DNA of 64,000 nucleotides, taken from Pseudorhodobacter antarcticus (GTDB taxonomy: Bacteria; Pseudomonadota; Alphaproteobacteria; Rhodobacterales; Rhodobacteraceae). Below, piece after piece: positions 26,127 to 37,686 of the stretch (position 1 is the first letter of the stretch; every line of letters starts with the position of its first letter). The notes below the pieces were generated by a model. It searched no databases, was not told the DNA's origin, and saw only the letters and a list, made by a program, of their open reading frames with translations. Location: assembly GCA_945860375.1 (NCBI GenBank), contig CAMAQR010000006.1, positions 1 through 64,000 of the forward strand, given 5' to 3'. The position numbers and the translations under genes were made by a program.

Positions 26127-26154
26127 GCCCGCCGCCTGACGGGCAGGGGCGGGC
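26127..26154 (-). terminator. Probable terminator of secA
   Basis: GCCCGCC and GGCGGGC arms (26154-26148 and 26133-26127 on the minus strand) enclose a further short stem and are followed by a weak ATTTCT tract. It lies 18 nt after the secA stop. Confidence 0.45.
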
Positions 26155-26172
26155 TTTGCGATGTGTCGGGGT

Positions 26173-28890
26173 TCAGTCCAGCTTGCCGTGGCAGTGTTTG
26201 AACTTCTCACCTGATCCGCAGGGGCAAGCGTCGTTGCGCGACGGGGTGCCCCAAGTGGTGGGATCAGATTCGACAAAGCCGGCCCGAGCCGCAACGGGGG
26301 CCAGAGCCGCAGCGGGGGCCACTGCCGCAACAGGCGCTGCGGCTTCAGGTGCCGGGCGCGGCTGTTGCGCGGCCAACATCTGCGCCATCATCGCCTGCTG
26401 TTCTTCGGCCGAGATGGGCCGGATCATCGACAACTTTTGGGTCACGTCCTGCCGCAGCGAGTTCAGCATGGATTCGAACAGTGCAAACGACTCGGTCTTG
26501 TATTCGTTCAGCGGATCACGCTGCGCGTAGCCGCGGAACCCGATGACCGACCGCAGGTGTTCCAGCGTCAGCAGATGTTCGCGCCATTTGCCGTCTATGG
26601 ATTGCAGCAGCAGTTGCTTTTCAATGGTGCGCATGGTGTCAGGGCCAAAGGCCACCTGCTTTGCGGCCATCAGTGCATCGCTGGCTTCGACCACGCGGGT
26701 GCGGATGACCTCTTGATCGGTGCCTTCTTCGGCGGCCCAAGCGGTGACGGGCAGATCAAGTCCCATCTTTTCGATCAGCGCGCCATGCATGCCATCAGCA
26801 TCCCAACGATCAGCGTAAGATTTTGGCGGCAGGTAGTTATCGACCAGATCGTCGACCACCTGATGGCGCATGTCCTGCACGATCTCTTCCAGATCAGTGG
26901 ATTCCATGACCTCCATGCGCTGGCCGAAGATCGCCTTGCGTTGATCGTTCATCACATCATCAAACTTCAGCAATTGCTTGCGGATGTCAAAGTTGCGGCC
27001 TTCCACCTTGGCCTGCGCGCGCTCCAGCGATTTGTTGACCCAAGGGTGAACGATCGACTCGCCTTCCTTCATGCCCAGCGTGGACAGCACTTTGTCCAGC
27101 CGTTCCGACCCGAAGATCCGCATCAGATCGTCTTCCAGCGACAAAAAGAATGCGGACCGTCCCGGATCACCCTGACGGCCCGAGCGACCGCGCAACTGGT
27201 TGTCGATCCGGCGCGATTCATGGCGTTCGGTGGCCAGAACGAACAAACCGCCCGCTTCGATGACTTTGGCCTTCTCGTCCGCGTGTTGAGCCTCGATCCG
27301 CGCGCGGACCTCATCTGGATGCAGGTGAGGATCGGCGGCGATGGCCTGCATCACCGTCATTTCCACATTGCCGCCCAACTGAATATCAGTGCCCCGGCCT
27401 GCCATGTTGGTGGCGATGGTCACGGCGTTCAGGCGGCCCGCATCGGCCACGATCTGCGCCTCTTGTTCGTGCTGACGCGCGTTCAAGACGTTGTGCGGGA
27501 TGTTCGCTGCCGTCAGCATCACTGACAACGCCTCGGACTTTTCAATCGAGGTGGTGCCGACAAGGATCGGCTGCCCGGTGGCATGCGATTCCTGAATGGA
27601 TTTGACCACGCCTTCGTATTTCTCACGCGCGGTGCGGAACACTTGGTCATGTTCGTCTTTGCGCTGCACCGGGCGGTTGGTCGGCACTTCGACGACGCCC
27701 AGCTTGTAGATTTCCATGAATTCATCGGCCTCGGTGGCCGCCGTGCCGGTCATGCCGCCCAGCTTTTCATAAAGGCGGAAGTAGTTCTGGAAGGTCACCG
27801 ACGCCAGCGTCACGTTTTCCGGCTGAATCGCCACACCTTCCTTGGCCTCAATCGCCTGATGCAGGCCATCGGACAAGCGGCGGCCCTTCATCATGCGACC
27901 GGTGAATTCGTCGATCAGCATCACCTCACCGTCGCGGACGATGTATTGCTGATCGCGCTGGAACAGCTTGTGCGCGCGCAGGGCTTGGGTGACGTGATGC
28001 ACGATGGTGGTGGATTCAGGCTCATAAAGCGATTGATCCGATGGCAGAATGCCCGCCTCTTGCAGCATTGCCTCCAGCGCGTCGTTGCCGTCTTCGGTGT
28101 AGGTGACGCTGCGGGTCTTTTCGTCCAGCTTGTAATGCTCGGCGGTCAGCGATGGGATCAGCGCGTCAACCTTGGTGTAAAGGTCGCTGCGGTCCTGACT
28201 GGGGCCAGAGATGATCAGAGGCGTGCGCGCCTCGTCCACAAGGATCGAGTCGACCTCATCCACGATGGCGAAGAAATGCCCGCGCTGCGCCATATCGGCC
28301 AAAGCGCCCTTCATGTTGTCGCGCAGATAGTCAAAACCCAGCTCGTTGTTTGTCGCATAGGTGATGTCAGCCTGATAGGCCTCTTTCTTCTCGGCGTCGC
28401 CTTGGTAGGGGATCACGACGCCCGTGGTCAGACCCAGCGCGCTGTAAACTTTGCTCATCCATTCGGCGTCACGCTTGGCGAGATAGTCGTTGACCGTCAC
28501 CACATGCACGCTTTTGCCAGTCAGCGCGTTCAGATAGGCCGGGAAAGTCGCCACCAGCGTCTTGCCTTCGCCGGTGCGCATTTCGGCAATATTGCCTTCG
28601 TGCAGGAAAATCCCGCCCATCAGCTGCACATCAAAGGCGCGCAGGCCAAGGGCGCGTTTCGCGGCCTCGCGGCAGTTGGCGAAAGCTTCGGGCAGAATGG
28701 CGTCCAACGCCTCACCGCCCTGCACCCGCTTTTGGAACTCGGCGGTTTTTGCCTTGATCCCGTCGTCGGACAGGGCCGCAAACTCGGGCTCCAGCGCGTT
28801 GATTTTTGCGACAACGGGGCGCACCGCCTTGACCATGCGGTCATTGGGCGTTCCGAACATCTTTCGCGCAAGTGATCCTAGACCCAGCAT
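26173..28890 (-). CDS. secA: Preprotein translocase ATPase SecA
   Basis: A 905-residue motor that drives unfolded preproteins through SecYEG. Visible features are [18 protein letters not shown] at the start, Walker A region [10 protein letters not shown], the DEAD-like block [17 protein letters not shown], the second nucleotide-binding site with [13 protein letters not shown], and a C-terminal linker rich in Ala/Pro leading to the zinc-binding SEC-C tail [14 protein letters not shown]. The start is set by GGAGAAAAC before ATG 28890 and by the family N-terminus. It is divergent from the parvulin gene. Confidence 0.98.
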   Translation of the reverse strand: MLGLGSLARKMFGTPNDRMVKAVRPVVAKINALEPEFAALSDDGIKAKTAEFQKRVQGGEALDAILPEAFANCREAAKRALGLRAFDVQLMGGIFLHEGNIAEMRTGEGKTLVATFPAYLNALTGKSVHVVTVNDYLAKRDAEWMSKVYSALGLTTGVVIPYQGDAEKKEAYQADITYATNNELGFDYLRDNMKGALADMAQRGHFFAIVDEVDSILVDEARTPLIISGPSQDRSDLYTKVDALIPSLTAEHYKLDEKTRSVTYTEDGNDALEAMLQEAGILPSDQSLYEPESTTIVHHVTQALRAHKLFQRDQQYIVRDGEVMLIDEFTGRMMKGRRLSDGLHQAIEAKEGVAIQPENVTLASVTFQNYFRLYEKLGGMTGTAATEADEFMEIYKLGVVEVPTNRPVQRKDEHDQVFRTAREKYEGVVKSIQESHATGQPILVGTTSIEKSEALSVMLTAANIPHNVLNARQHEQEAQIVADAGRLNAVTIATNMAGRGTDIQLGGNVEMTVMQAIAADPHLHPDEVRARIEAQHADEKAKVIEAGGLFVLATERHESRRIDNQLRGRSGRQGDPGRSAFFLSLEDDLMRIFGSERLDKVLSTLGMKEGESIVHPWVNKSLERAQAKVEGRNFDIRKQLLKFDDVMNDQRKAIFGQRMEVMESTDLEEIVQDMRHQVVDDLVDNYLPPKSYADRWDADGMHGALIEKMGLDLPVTAWAAEEGTDQEVIRTRVVEASDALMAAKQVAFGPDTMRTIEKQLLLQSIDGKWREHLLTLEHLRSVIGFRGYAQRDPLNEYKTESFALFESMLNSLRQDVTQKLSMIRPISAEEQQAMMAQMLAAQQPRPAPEAAAPVAAVAPAAALAPVAARAGFVESDPTTWGTPSRNDACPCGSGEKFKHCHGKLD

Positions 28891-29075
28891 GTTTTCTCCG
28901 CCTGGCCGTTTCTGACAATTTCGTGTGAGGCTGTGGCCTTGCCCGCCCCTCTTGCCTTCCCTAAAAGGTTGGCGAGGCTGGGCTGCCGCCATCACACGCG
29001 ACCTGTGCGATGTAAGAGGATGGCCCGGTATAGTCAACGTCGCGCAAGGTTGCGGACCGATCAGGAGAGTGTGAG

Positions 29076-29921
29076 ATGGCAAAAGCAATGCAGTTTTTGG
29101 CAGGAATGGCCCTTGTTGCAGCATTTGCGGTGCCCGCAATGGCCGAGGACACCAGCGCCGACACCATCATCGCCACCGTCAATGGCACAAACATCACGCT
29201 GGGCCACATGATCGTGGCGCGTGAAAGCTTGCCAGAGCAGTACAAGGCGCTGCCGAATGAGACGCTGTTCAAGGGCATTCTGGATCAGTTGATCCAGCAA
29301 ACCGCATTGGAACAGTCGGTCAGCGCCGTCACCAAGCGCGATGCCATCCAGATTGAAAATGACAAGCGCGGCTATCTTTCGAACGTGGCCTTGCAGGCTG
29401 TGGTGACGGGCGCTGTGACCGATACGGCCTTGCAGGCCGCCTATGACGCCCGGTTCAAGGATGCGGCACCGTCCACAGAATACTCGGCCGCGCATATTCT
29501 GGTGGAAACCGAAGAGAAGGCGAAAGAGTTGAAGGCGCAACTGGACGGCGGCGCGGACTTTGCAGAACTGGCCAAGGTGAATTCCACCGACACCGGGTCG
29601 GGCGCGAATGGCGGCGATCTGGGCTGGTTTGGCGTGGGCATGATGGTGAAACCGTTTGAGGATGCCGTGATTGCCGCCACTGCGGGCAAGGTCACGGATC
29701 CGGTCAAGTCGGACTTCGGCTTTCACCTGATTTTGGTCAAGGAAACCCGCGTTGCCGCACAGCCAACGCTGGACGATCTGCGCGACGAGTTGGCCACTGA
29801 AATAGAGCAGGCCGCAGTTGAGGCACATGTCAAAACCCTGACCGACGCCGCAAAGATCGAGAAGCCCGGTGAGGGGATTGACCCGGCGCTGTTGAGCGAC
29901 CTAACTCTGCTGGACAAGTGA
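29076..29921 (+). CDS. Exported parvulin-type peptidyl-prolyl cis-trans isomerase
   Basis: A 281-residue periplasmic foldase. It has a signal peptide (about 1-23, ending VPAMAED), a helical N-terminal chaperone region (about 30-130), and a rotamase domain at about 135-235 with [38 protein letters not shown] and [12 protein letters not shown]. This is the PpiC/PrsA-SurA-like layout, assisting folding of secreted and outer-membrane proteins. It is divergent from secA (185 nt apart) and precedes argJ by 21 nt. Confidence 0.93.
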   Translation: MAKAMQFLAGMALVAAFAVPAMAEDTSADTIIATVNGTNITLGHMIVARESLPEQYKALPNETLFKGILDQLIQQTALEQSVSAVTKRDAIQIENDKRGYLSNVALQAVVTGAVTDTALQAAYDARFKDAAPSTEYSAAHILVETEEKAKELKAQLDGGADFAELAKVNSTDTGSGANGGDLGWFGVGMMVKPFEDAVIAATAGKVTDPVKSDFGFHLILVKETRVAAQPTLDDLRDELATEIEQAAVEAHVKTLTDAAKIEKPGEGIDPALLSDLTLLDK

Positions 29922-29942
29922 TCAGACGCGCGGGAGCGGACC

Positions 29943-31265
29943 ATGGGCAAGAAAGACTGGAAGGCCATCGCTAAGGGCCTGATGAAAGATGCAAAGCTGG
30001 TTCAGGCGGCACCTGCTGCCAAGGTAAAGGCGGCCAAGATGATGTCGCCCCTTGCACCCGTGTCCTTTCCCGCATTGCCCCCGATTGCGGGGGTAGAGTT
30101 CTCGGCCGTTGAGGCCGGGATCAAGTACAAGAACCGCAAGGATGTGATGCTGGTGCGGCTTGCCCCCGGCACGGCGATGGCCGGGGCGTTCACGCGGTCC
30201 TCAACCCGATCTGGCTGCGTGCGCGATTGTCAGGCCAAGCTGGCGCTGAAGGTCGTGGGCGATGTTGGTGCTGCGATTGTGGTGAACTCTGGCAACTCCA
30301 ATGCCTTCACTGGCAAGGTTGGCGATGATGCGGTGGCTGCCGTGACGGGTTCTGTGGCGCAGGCCTTGGGTCTTCCGGCAGAGCGGGTGTTTTCGTCATC
30401 AACCGGTGTGATCGGCGAGCCTTTGCCGTTCGAAAAGATCACCGCGATTGTGGGCGATCTGGCTGCCGGGCTGCGCGAAGATGCAATCGACATGGCGGCG
30501 CAGGCCATGATGACCACCGACACCTTCCCCAAGGGCGCCATGGCGACCGTGCAGGGCGAGGGCGGTATGATCAACATCGCAGGCATCGCCAAAGGATCGG
30601 GCATGATCGCGCCGGATATGGCGACCATGCTGGTCTACATCTTCACCGATGCCAAGATTCCCGCCGCCAACCTGCAAGAAATGCTGTCGCGCAACGTGGA
30701 TGAGACATTCAACTCGATCACTGTTGATTCGGATACCTCCACCTCTGACACATTGCTTTTGGCGGCAACCGGGCGTTCGGAGGCTGCCGTGGTGAAAGGC
30801 GCTGTGGCCAAGGCGTTCGAAGCGGCACTGCGCGAGGTGATGATGAACCTTGCGCATCAGGTGATCCGTGACGGCGAGGGTGCCACCAAGTTTGTCGAGG
30901 TCCGGGTGACGGGGGCGGCTTCGGGCGCGGATGCGGCGAAGGTCGCGATGTCGATTGCCAACTCGCCTTTGGTGAAGACCGCAATTGCCGGGCAAGATCC
31001 GAACTGGGGCCGCATCGTGGCTGCGGTGGGCAAATCGGGGGCGCAGGCAGACCGAGACAAGCTGTCGATCCGGTTTGGTGACATTCTGGTGGCCGAGCAT
31101 GGGTGGCGCAACCCGGCCTATCAGGAAGACGACGGCGCAGCCTATATGCAGCAGGCGGAATTGGTGATCGCCGTCGATCTGGGCCTTGGCACCGCGAAAC
31201 GCTCGGTCTGGACCTGTGATCTGACCAACCGTTACATTGAAATCAACGCCGACTACCGGTCATGA
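29943..31265 (+). CDS. argJ: Bifunctional ornithine acetyltransferase/N-acetylglutamate synthase
   Basis: Moves the acetyl group from N-acetylornithine to glutamate, recycling it in arginine synthesis. The 440-residue precursor should self-cleave before the nucleophile Thr228 in DMATMLVYIFTD to give alpha and beta chains. Other family blocks are SGNSNAFTG, SSTGVIGEPLP, MTTDTFPKGA and PNWGRIVAAVGKS, and the C-terminus ends near EINADYRS. The N-terminal 33 residues before MSPLAPVSFP are a basic extension beyond the usual start; a later start is possible. It overlaps mutT by ATGA. Confidence 0.95.
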   Translation: MGKKDWKAIAKGLMKDAKLVQAAPAAKVKAAKMMSPLAPVSFPALPPIAGVEFSAVEAGIKYKNRKDVMLVRLAPGTAMAGAFTRSSTRSGCVRDCQAKLALKVVGDVGAAIVVNSGNSNAFTGKVGDDAVAAVTGSVAQALGLPAERVFSSSTGVIGEPLPFEKITAIVGDLAAGLREDAIDMAAQAMMTTDTFPKGAMATVQGEGGMINIAGIAKGSGMIAPDMATMLVYIFTDAKIPAANLQEMLSRNVDETFNSITVDSDTSTSDTLLLAATGRSEAAVVKGAVAKAFEAALREVMMNLAHQVIRDGEGATKFVEVRVTGAASGADAAKVAMSIANSPLVKTAIAGQDPNWGRIVAAVGKSGAQADRDKLSIRFGDILVAEHGWRNPAYQEDDGAAYMQQAELVIAVDLGLGTAKRSVWTCDLTNRYIEINADYRS

Positions 31266-31660
31266 AAACGCTGCTGGTCTCTGCCGTAGCGTTGATCGAC
31301 GCGGATGGCCGGGTCTTGTTGGCGCAGCGGCCTCCGGGCAAGTCCTTGGCGGGGTTGTGGGAGTTTCCGGGCGGCAAGGTTGAACCCGGAGAAACCCCCG
31401 AGGTCGCGTTGATTCGCGAGTTGAAGGAAGAGTTGGGCATCGACACCTGGCGCAGCTGTCTGGCCCCGCTGACCTTTGCCAGCCACACCTATGACGACTT
31501 CCATCTGCTGATGCCGCTGTTCGCCTGCCGCCGCTGGGAGGGTATTCCGGCACCGCAAGAGGGGCAGGTTCTGGCTTGGGTCGCGCCTGCCCGCCTGCGT
31601 GACTACCCGATGCCCCCCGCTGACCTGCCGCTGATCCCGATTCTGCGGGACTGGCTGTAA
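31262..31660 (+). CDS. mutT: 8-oxo-dGTP diphosphatase MutT
   Basis: A 132-residue Nudix enzyme that removes oxidised 8-oxo-dGTP from the nucleotide pool and so prevents A:T to C:G transversions. It has the classical MutT layout: LLVSAVALIDADGRVLLAQRP, then WEFPGGKVEPGET leading into the Nudix-box Glu cluster RELKEELGI. Coupling to argJ by a 4-nt ATGA overlap is common in this family. A short stem (TCACGG/CCGTGA, 31666-31685) follows the stop. Confidence 0.92.
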   Translation: MKTLLVSAVALIDADGRVLLAQRPPGKSLAGLWEFPGGKVEPGETPEVALIRELKEELGIDTWRSCLAPLTFASHTYDDFHLLMPLFACRRWEGIPAPQEGQVLAWVAPARLRDYPMPPADLPLIPILRDWL

Positions 31661-31768
31661 CATTTCACGGAGTTTCCCCCGTGAGGTTCGAAATTGTGGC
31701 GAAATTGAGATGCATTTTTAACGAATCATCCCTACAATTCGAGCTGCGCTAGTTGGGGGATTGGCAAA

Positions 31769-31909
31769 ATGCTTCGCACTATATCTGTCGGAAGCTGTGT
31801 TTCCATTCAGGGTTTGCTTGTCGGTCAGATGGCCGATGGCAAGATTATGGTCAGGGTCGATGAAAAGACCTTTGTCGGCTATCCGGTCATGCCGGTGCGC
31901 AACTGCTAA
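31769..31909 (+). CDS. 46-residue small protein of unknown function
   Basis: Reads MLRTISVGSCVSIQGLLVGQ, then MADGKIMVRVDEKTFVGYPVMPVRNC. The alternating hydrophobic pattern suggests a small beta-rich fold; there is no signal peptide. GGGGGA lies 8 nt before the ATG, a TACAAT -10-like hexamer sits 31 nt upstream (31733-31738), and a strong terminator follows 39 nt after the stop. I cannot name the family. The two Cys residues (positions 10 and 46) might form a disulfide or bind metal. Confidence 0.6.
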   Translation: MLRTISVGSCVSIQGLLVGQMADGKIMVRVDEKTFVGYPVMPVRNC

Positions 31910-31948
31910 ACCGGGCTTGACCGGATTTCATCAAACAATACTGCCATG

Positions 31949-31980
31949 AAAAAGGGCCGGGGTTTCCCCCGGCCCTTTTT
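31949..31980 (+). terminator. Bidirectional terminator between the small gene and infB
   Basis: A nine-base G+C stem (GGGCCGGGG/CCCCGGCCC) is extended by an A5/T5 pairing and has a TTTC loop. It can end both the 31769 small gene and the leftward infB operon transcript. Confidence 0.88.
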
Positions 31981-32066
31981 GTTGCCGTTGTAAGCTTCAA
32001 AGCCTGTTTCTAAGCCGCGCCTGCTTTTGATGTCCTTCAGTCCTGCTCAGACCGAAGGAAACCTGT

Positions 32067-34697
32067 TTAGGCCAGCTTGCGCTGAATCTCTTCACGCTCG
32101 AAGATTTCGATCACATCGCCAGCGCGCACATCGTCATAGCGTTCAAACGCCATACCGCATTCTTGGCCCGACTGAACTTCTTTGACTTCGTCCTTGAAGC
32201 GTTTCAGCGTCTTCAAAGTGCCCTCGTGGATCACGACGTTGTCGCGCAGCAGGCGAACGCCTGCCGACCGACGCGCAATGCCTTCGGTAACCAAGCAACC
32301 CGCCACTTGGCCGATGCCTGTAACCTTGAACACCTCTTTGATCGTCGCATAACCGATGAAGGTTTCGCGAATCTCTGCCTTGAGCAAGCCCGAAGCCGCC
32401 GCCTTGATGTCATCCACCAGATCATAAATGATCGAGTAATAGCGGATTTCCACGCCCTTCTGATGCGCCGAGTTCCGCGCCGAGGCATTGGCCCGGACGT
32501 TGAAGCCGATGATCGGGCACTTCGACGCTTCGGCCAGCATCACATCGGTATCTGTGATCGCGCCGACGCCGTAGGACAGCACGCGCACGCGCACCTCGTC
32601 GTTGCCAACCTTGTCCAGCGCTTGCACGATGGCTTCGGCAGAGCCTTGCACATCGGCTTTCACCAAAACGGGAAGTTCGGCAACCGACTGATCGGCTTTG
32701 GCCTTGGCCATCAGCTGTTCCAGCGTGGTCGCAGCCCCGGCAGCGGCGCGTTTGTCCTTGGCGGCTTTCTCACGATAGGTGGCGATTTCGCGGGCTTGCG
32801 CCTCTGTTTCGACCACGTTCAGCGTGTCACCCGCCGACGGCGTGCCAGACAGACCCAAAACTTCGACTGGAACGGCTGGACCAGCCTCGTCGATACGCTC
32901 GCCCTGATCGTTGATCAGCGCACGAACCTTGCCCCACTGTTCGCCGACAACAAAGATGTCGCCTTTGCGCAGGGTGCCGTTTTGTACCAGAACGGTGGCA
33001 ATCGGGCCGCGGCCCACGTCCAGCTTGGCTTCGATCACGGCACCTGCCGCCGCCCGGTTCGGGTTGGCACGCAGTTCCAGAATTTCCGCCTGCAAAGCGA
33101 TGGCCTCCAGCAATTCATCAATGCCTTGGCCAGTTTTGGCCGAGACTTCGACGTCTTGCACGTCACCCGACATCGCTTCGACCACGATTTCGTGTTGCAG
33201 CAGGTCGGTCCGCACTTTGGTCGGATCGGCACCGTATTTATCGACTTTGTTGATCGCCACGATCATCGGCACTTTGGCCGCTTTCGCATGGGCAATCGCT
33301 TCAATCGTTTGCGGCATCACGGCGTCATCGGCGGCAACCACCAGCACCACGATGTCCGTCACCTGAGCCCCGCGCGAACGCATCGAGGTAAAGGCGGCGT
33401 GGCCGGGGGTGTCGAGGAATGTCAGAACCTGACCTTTTTCGGTTGTCACCTGATAAGCACCGATGTGCTGGGTGATGCCACCGGCTTCGCCCGACACAAC
33501 GTTGGCTTTGCGGATCGCGTCCAGAAGCGAGGTCTTGCCATGGTCAACGTGGCCCATGATCGTGACAATCGGCGGCCGCACGATCAGGTTTTCATCGGAA
33601 TCCTTGACGGTTTCGATGGCCTGTTCGACGTCTGCATCCGACACGCGCACGGAGCGGTGGCCGAATTCTTCGATCACCAGTTCCGCCGTATCGGCGTCGA
33701 TGGCTTGGTTCATCGTCACCATCATGCCCATTTTCATCAGGCTTTTGACAACATCGGCGGCACGCTCGGACATCCGGTTTGCCAATTCGGAAACCGCGAT
33801 CATTTCCGGCAACTGCACGTCACGGAATTGCTTTTCTGGCTTGCCGATGCCCAAGGCCTTTTGACGGGCCTTTTCCTGTTTGCGCTTCATCGCGGCCATC
33901 GAACGGGTGCGACCACCCTCACCGGCCAATGCGTCGTTCAGTGTCAGCTTGCCTGCACGGCGAACGTCTTCGCCCGCTTTGGCTTTGGCGTTGCGTTCAC
34001 GCTCTTCACGCTCACGGTCCGTTTTGCGCGGCGGCAAGCCGGGCTTGGCCGAAGCTGGACCGCGGTCATCGGCACCGGGGCCCACACCAGTGGGACGGGT
34101 GCGTGACTGCGAAATCGGTCCCGCAGCCGGAGCCGGGCCATCGCCAGCCGCAGCACCCGTAGCAGGGGCCGGGGCAGCCGGCGCAGCCGGTTGACGGCGC
34201 GAAGTGCCAAGCACATCGGCCTTGCGTGCGGCGGCTTTGGACACGGCTTCAGCGGCGGCTTCAACACGAGCGCGTTCTTCGTCTGCAATCTTGGCACGAC
34301 GGGCTGCCTCACGCTCACGCTCTTCGCGGTCGCGGGTGTCGGCATCTTCGCGTTTGCGGGCGCGTTCAACGTCACGCTCGCGCTCTTCTTCGGCGCGGCG
34401 GGCGTTGTCTTCGACTTCGCGGGCTTTGGCGGCGCGCAAAGCGGTCAGGCGACGCTCCATCTCGGCATCGGAAATGCCTGCGGGGCGCTTCGAAGGATCG
34501 CCCAGATGCGCGTTGGAACTTGCAGGGGCCGCAGCCCCCGGCGTTCCGGGCTTGGCTGTTGTCGGCACCACTACGCGCTTGCGCTTCGTCTCAACCACGA
34601 CGCTTTTCGTGCGGCCATGGGAGAAGCTTTGCTTCACCTGACCAGAACGAGGTGCGCCACCCAGGCCGAGGGGTTTTTTGCCGTCTGTATCGCTCAT
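32067..34697 (-). CDS. infB: Translation initiation factor IF-2
   Basis: An 876-residue GTPase that positions initiator tRNA on the ribosome. The first ~280 residues are a charged, low-complexity region rich in A, E, R and P, with an IF2 N-terminal/assembly motif [21 protein letters not shown] before the core. The G-domain has [22 protein letters not shown] and NKVDK; beta-barrel and C-terminal fMet-tRNA-binding domains follow. It is the last gene of the rimP-nusA-ylxR-infB operon, 5 nt after ylxR. Confidence 0.98.
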   Translation of the reverse strand: MSDTDGKKPLGLGGAPRSGQVKQSFSHGRTKSVVVETKRKRVVVPTTAKPGTPGAAAPASSNAHLGDPSKRPAGISDAEMERRLTALRAAKAREVEDNARRAEEERERDVERARKREDADTRDREEREREAARRAKIADEERARVEAAAEAVSKAAARKADVLGTSRRQPAAPAAPAPATGAAAGDGPAPAAGPISQSRTRPTGVGPGADDRGPASAKPGLPPRKTDREREERERNAKAKAGEDVRRAGKLTLNDALAGEGGRTRSMAAMKRKQEKARQKALGIGKPEKQFRDVQLPEMIAVSELANRMSERAADVVKSLMKMGMMVTMNQAIDADTAELVIEEFGHRSVRVSDADVEQAIETVKDSDENLIVRPPIVTIMGHVDHGKTSLLDAIRKANVVSGEAGGITQHIGAYQVTTEKGQVLTFLDTPGHAAFTSMRSRGAQVTDIVVLVVAADDAVMPQTIEAIAHAKAAKVPMIVAINKVDKYGADPTKVRTDLLQHEIVVEAMSGDVQDVEVSAKTGQGIDELLEAIALQAEILELRANPNRAAAGAVIEAKLDVGRGPIATVLVQNGTLRKGDIFVVGEQWGKVRALINDQGERIDEAGPAVPVEVLGLSGTPSAGDTLNVVETEAQAREIATYREKAAKDKRAAAGAATTLEQLMAKAKADQSVAELPVLVKADVQGSAEAIVQALDKVGNDEVRVRVLSYGVGAITDTDVMLAEASKCPIIGFNVRANASARNSAHQKGVEIRYYSIIYDLVDDIKAAASGLLKAEIRETFIGYATIKEVFKVTGIGQVAGCLVTEGIARRSAGVRLLRDNVVIHEGTLKTLKRFKDEVKEVQSGQECGMAFERYDDVRAGDVIEIFEREEIQRKLA

Positions 34698-34702
34698 GCG
34701 TC

Positions 34703-35338
34703 CTACGTATCCTTCAAGGCGATCTCGTCGCCATCCTGCTGATCAATTTGCCCACGCAAACCAGCCAGCCTTGCCGCTTCCTCTACAACACGTGTCGTGA
34801 GTCCACCAGCCGCAAGCGCGGCGTGTATCGCACGTTCGCGCCCGAAAGCCAAACCCATTTCCCCAGCCGTCAAAAAGCCGATAAACCGCTTCTTGCCTTC
34901 GGGAGCGCGCAACTTGGTTTTGCCGCGCTCTGACCCGTCTGATGCCTGAATAAGGACTCGCGCCTTATCCTTCATCAACCATTCCTTGACCTTCTCATAA
35001 CCCATCACGGCGTCCCCGGCCTTGCGGGCCAGCGAGATCAGGTCGATCACCCGCCGCAACAGCAGCGCTTCAACCATATCGGCCAGATCATCCGGGACTT
35101 TGACGGGCTGACGGGCGGCGCGGGCAAACAGGCCCTTCTTCGCCGCCTTTTCAATCGCAGCCCGGTCGGCAGAGACATAAAATCCGCGCCCGGGCAGTCG
35201 TGCCAGCAGGTCTGGCACGATCATATCGTCCGGCCCAAGACAAAAGCGAATCAGCCCCGCCTTTGGCTGTACTTCCCCTGTCGCAATACATTTGCGTTCG
35301 GGGTCGTCTTCCAGTTTGTCCCGGCCACCGCGCGTCAC
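34703..35338 (-). CDS. YlxR (DUF448) RNA-binding protein fused to an L7Ae-like domain
   Basis: A 211-residue cytoplasmic protein with two parts. Residues about 10-80 are a YlxR domain ([35 protein letters not shown]). Residues about 90-190 look like an L7Ae/L30e-type RNA-binding domain ([20 protein letters not shown]). Alphaproteobacteria commonly carry this fusion between nusA and infB, whereas many other bacteria have YlxR and YlxQ separately. It probably acts in RNA processing or transcription-translation coupling; the precise role is unknown. Confidence 0.9.
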   Translation of the reverse strand: MTRGGRDKLEDDPERKCIATGEVQPKAGLIRFCLGPDDMIVPDLLARLPGRGFYVSADRAAIEKAAKKGLFARAARQPVKVPDDLADMVEALLLRRVIDLISLARKAGDAVMGYEKVKEWLMKDKARVLIQASDGSERGKTKLRAPEGKKRFIGFLTAGEMGLAFGRERAIHAALAAGGLTTRVVEEAARLAGLRGQIDQQDGDEIALKDT

Positions 35339-35359
35339 AGTAATACCCGAGGCCTGCGA

Positions 35360-36976
35360 TCAGGCCTCGGCCTCCTCGTCTTCGGCATCTGCTTCATCAG
35401 CAGAAGCGCCCGGCATTTCGGTCGGATCAACCCAGCCCAGCATCACGCGGGCGGTCATCACCATCATCTGCGCCTCTTCCAGGCTGACGTCGAATTTCTC
35501 AAGAACGCCTTCGTCTTTCTTGCGCTGACCTTTCTCGGTCGTCCAGCCGCCAGCCAGTTCCCAATCGGCGCAAGTAGCGAAATCTTCCAGCGTCTTGATG
35601 CCATCTTTTGCAAGCGCTTCAAGCATTTGCGGGGTCAGACCCTCGAATGCGATCAGGCTGTCTTCAACCCCCATCGCGCGGGCGGCTTCCATCGCCTTGG
35701 TGTTGGCAGCCTCAAGGTAATCGCGGGCACGGGCCTGCAATTCGCCTGCGGTGCCTTCATCGAAGCCGTCAATCGACAACAGCTCGTCGGTGTCCACATA
35801 GGCCACTTCTTCCAGATTGGCGAAGCCTTCGGCGACCAGCAGCTGCGCCATCATCTCGTCAATATCGAGCGATTCCATGAACAGCTTGGTGCGTTCGGTG
35901 AACTCGGCCTGACGGCGGGCGGATTCGTCGGTTTCGGTGACGATGTCGATGTCCAGACCCGTCAGCTGTGAAGCCAGGCGGACGTTCTGGCCCCGCCGGC
36001 CGATGGCCAGCGACAGCTGTTCATCCGGCACCACGACTTCGATCTTGCCGGCGTCATCGTCGATCACGACTTTTGAGACTTCGGCAGGTTGCAACGCGTT
36101 CACAAGGAAGGTCGCCTGATCGGCATTCCACGGAATGATGTCGATCTTTTCGCCCTGCAATTCGTTCACAACCGCCTGAACCCGGCTGCCACGCATACCG
36201 ACGCAGGCACCGACCGGATCAATCGAGTTGTCATAGCTGATCACGGCGATCTTGGCGCGCGAGCCCGGGTCACGGGCCACGGCCTTGATCTCGATGATGC
36301 CGTCATAGATTTCCGGCACTTCCATCTTGAACAGCTCGGCCATGAACTGCGGGTCGGTGCGCGACAGGAACACCTGCGGGCCGCGGGCCTCCCGGCGCAC
36401 ATCCTTGATGTAGCAGCGGATGCGGTCATTGGGGCGATACGATTCGCGGCCGATCTTCTCATTCCGGCGCAGGATCGCTTCGCCACGGCCAATATCGACG
36501 ATGATATTGCCATACTCTTCGCGCTTGACCTGACCGTTGATGATCGTGCCTTTGCGGTCGCGGAATTCTTCGTACTGACGGTCACGCTCGGCTTCGCGGA
36601 CCTTTTGCAAGATCACCTGCTTGGCCGACTGTGCTGCAATGCGGCCCAGATCAACCGGTGGCACTTCGTCAATGATCTCGTCACCGACGACCGGATCTTT
36701 CAGGTGATCGCGGGCCTGCTTGACGGTCAGCTGCGCATGGTGGTTCTCGACGCCGTCATCTTCAACCACGGTGCGGATGCGGGCAAAGGTGGCGCGACCG
36801 GTCTTGCGGTCGATCTTCACGCGGATGTCCATATCGGCGCCGTAACGTGACTTGGCGGCGCGGGCGAGGCTGTCTTCCATCGCCTGTATAACCAGTTCGG
36901 CGTCGATCATCTTTTCGCGTGCAACCGCCTCGGCGGTTTGCAAAAGTTCAAGCTGGTTGGCCGAAGTGATCGCCAT
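35360..36976 (-). CDS. nusA: Transcription termination/antitermination factor NusA
   Basis: A 538-residue RNA-polymerase-binding protein. It contains the N-terminal polymerase-binding domain ([22 protein letters not shown] split), an S1 domain (about 130-200, with [19 protein letters not shown]), two KH domains (about 205-345, [14 protein letters not shown] and [12 protein letters not shown]), two C-terminal helix-hairpin repeats of the NusA AR type (about 360-500), and an acidic tail. ATG 36976 gives the family N-terminus; an upstream in-frame start lies within rimP. The long leader and NusA's own role in termination make autoregulation plausible. Confidence 0.97.
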   Translation of the reverse strand: MAITSANQLELLQTAEAVAREKMIDAELVIQAMEDSLARAAKSRYGADMDIRVKIDRKTGRATFARIRTVVEDDGVENHHAQLTVKQARDHLKDPVVGDEIIDEVPPVDLGRIAAQSAKQVILQKVREAERDRQYEEFRDRKGTIINGQVKREEYGNIIVDIGRGEAILRRNEKIGRESYRPNDRIRCYIKDVRREARGPQVFLSRTDPQFMAELFKMEVPEIYDGIIEIKAVARDPGSRAKIAVISYDNSIDPVGACVGMRGSRVQAVVNELQGEKIDIIPWNADQATFLVNALQPAEVSKVVIDDDAGKIEVVVPDEQLSLAIGRRGQNVRLASQLTGLDIDIVTETDESARRQAEFTERTKLFMESLDIDEMMAQLLVAEGFANLEEVAYVDTDELLSIDGFDEGTAGELQARARDYLEAANTKAMEAARAMGVEDSLIAFEGLTPQMLEALAKDGIKTLEDFATCADWELAGGWTTEKGQRKKDEGVLEKFDVSLEEAQMMVMTARVMLGWVDPTEMPGASADEADAEDEEAEA

Positions 36977-36992
36977 GGTGTGACTCCCAGTC

Positions 36993-37598
36993 TTAGTGTT
37001 TGGTTGCTTCGGGGGTGTCTTCTTCGTCACCCTCGGATGTTTCAATCTCGTCGAACTGCGATTCGTCGATCACACCGCTGGCCTTTTTCTGGCGCAGCAT
37101 TTCGGTGATCAACTCATCCGTCAGAATCAGTTTGGCATCGGCCAGCCATTCAAACTGCAACCCGATGGTCACAGCGCCGCCCGGCTCTTCGATCTCGATC
37201 AGCACTTCGTCACCCTCAACCCCGGCAAGCGTGCCCTTGAAGCGGCGGCGGCCGTCGATCAGTTCGGTGGTTTCCAAACGGCCTTCCCAGCCCTTCCACA
37301 TCTCAAAATCCTTGAGACGGGTCAGCGGACGGTCGATGCCCGGAGAGGAAACCTCAAGCACGAAGTTTTCTTCAATCGGGTCTTCCACGTCCAGAATCGC
37401 GGAGACGGCGGTCGAAATCTCACCGCAATCATCCACCTCGATGCCGCCATCGGGGCGGTCAGCCATGATTTGCAGGGTACGGGTCGCACCGCCCATCAGA
37501 CGAATGCGCACCAGTTCAAACCCCAGCCCCTCAATCACGGGGGTGACGATATCCGCAAGGCGGCGGTCCATGGCGGTTTTGGCGATCAGATCAGACAT
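36993..37598 (-). CDS. rimP: Ribosome maturation factor RimP
   Basis: A 201-residue 30S-assembly factor. The N-terminal domain reads [16 protein letters not shown], followed by [17 protein letters not shown] and the family hallmark [17 protein letters not shown]; the C-terminal SH3-like domain contains [17 protein letters not shown]. The last ~35 residues are an acidic tail. It is the first gene of the operon. Its start codon lies only 8 nt from the U tract of a terminator-like hairpin (see 37606-37634), so leader control is likely. Confidence 0.96.
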   Translation of the reverse strand: MSDLIAKTAMDRRLADIVTPVIEGLGFELVRIRLMGGATRTLQIMADRPDGGIEVDDCGEISTAVSAILDVEDPIEENFVLEVSSPGIDRPLTRLKDFEMWKGWEGRLETTELIDGRRRFKGTLAGVEGDEVLIEIEEPGGAVTIGLQFEWLADAKLILTDELITEMLRQKKASGVIDESQFDEIETSEGDEEDTPEATKH

Positions 37599-37605
37599 AG
37601 GGTTC

Positions 37606-37634
37606 CAAAAACAAAAAACGGGCCAACAGGCCCG
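37606..37634 (-). terminator. Terminator-like attenuator in the rimP leader
   Basis: On the minus strand CGGGCC-TGTT-GGCCCG (37634-37619) is followed by TTTTTTGTTTTT (37618-37607), an excellent intrinsic terminator. It sits directly before the rimP start region, leaving no room for a downstream promoter. It must therefore be passed by any transcript of rimP-nusA-ylxR-infB. It may also end the upstream sbtAB transcript. Confidence 0.7.
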
Positions 37635-37686
37635 GGTGTGACGTTCGGTAGCGTTCGGTTTGGACCCGAAAGCAGCTGTTGGGTTT

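Noticed and set aside
27583..28875. A 430-codon plus-strand frame opposite secA
   Set aside because: It lies wholly within secA, has no ribosome-binding site and shows no recognisable fold.
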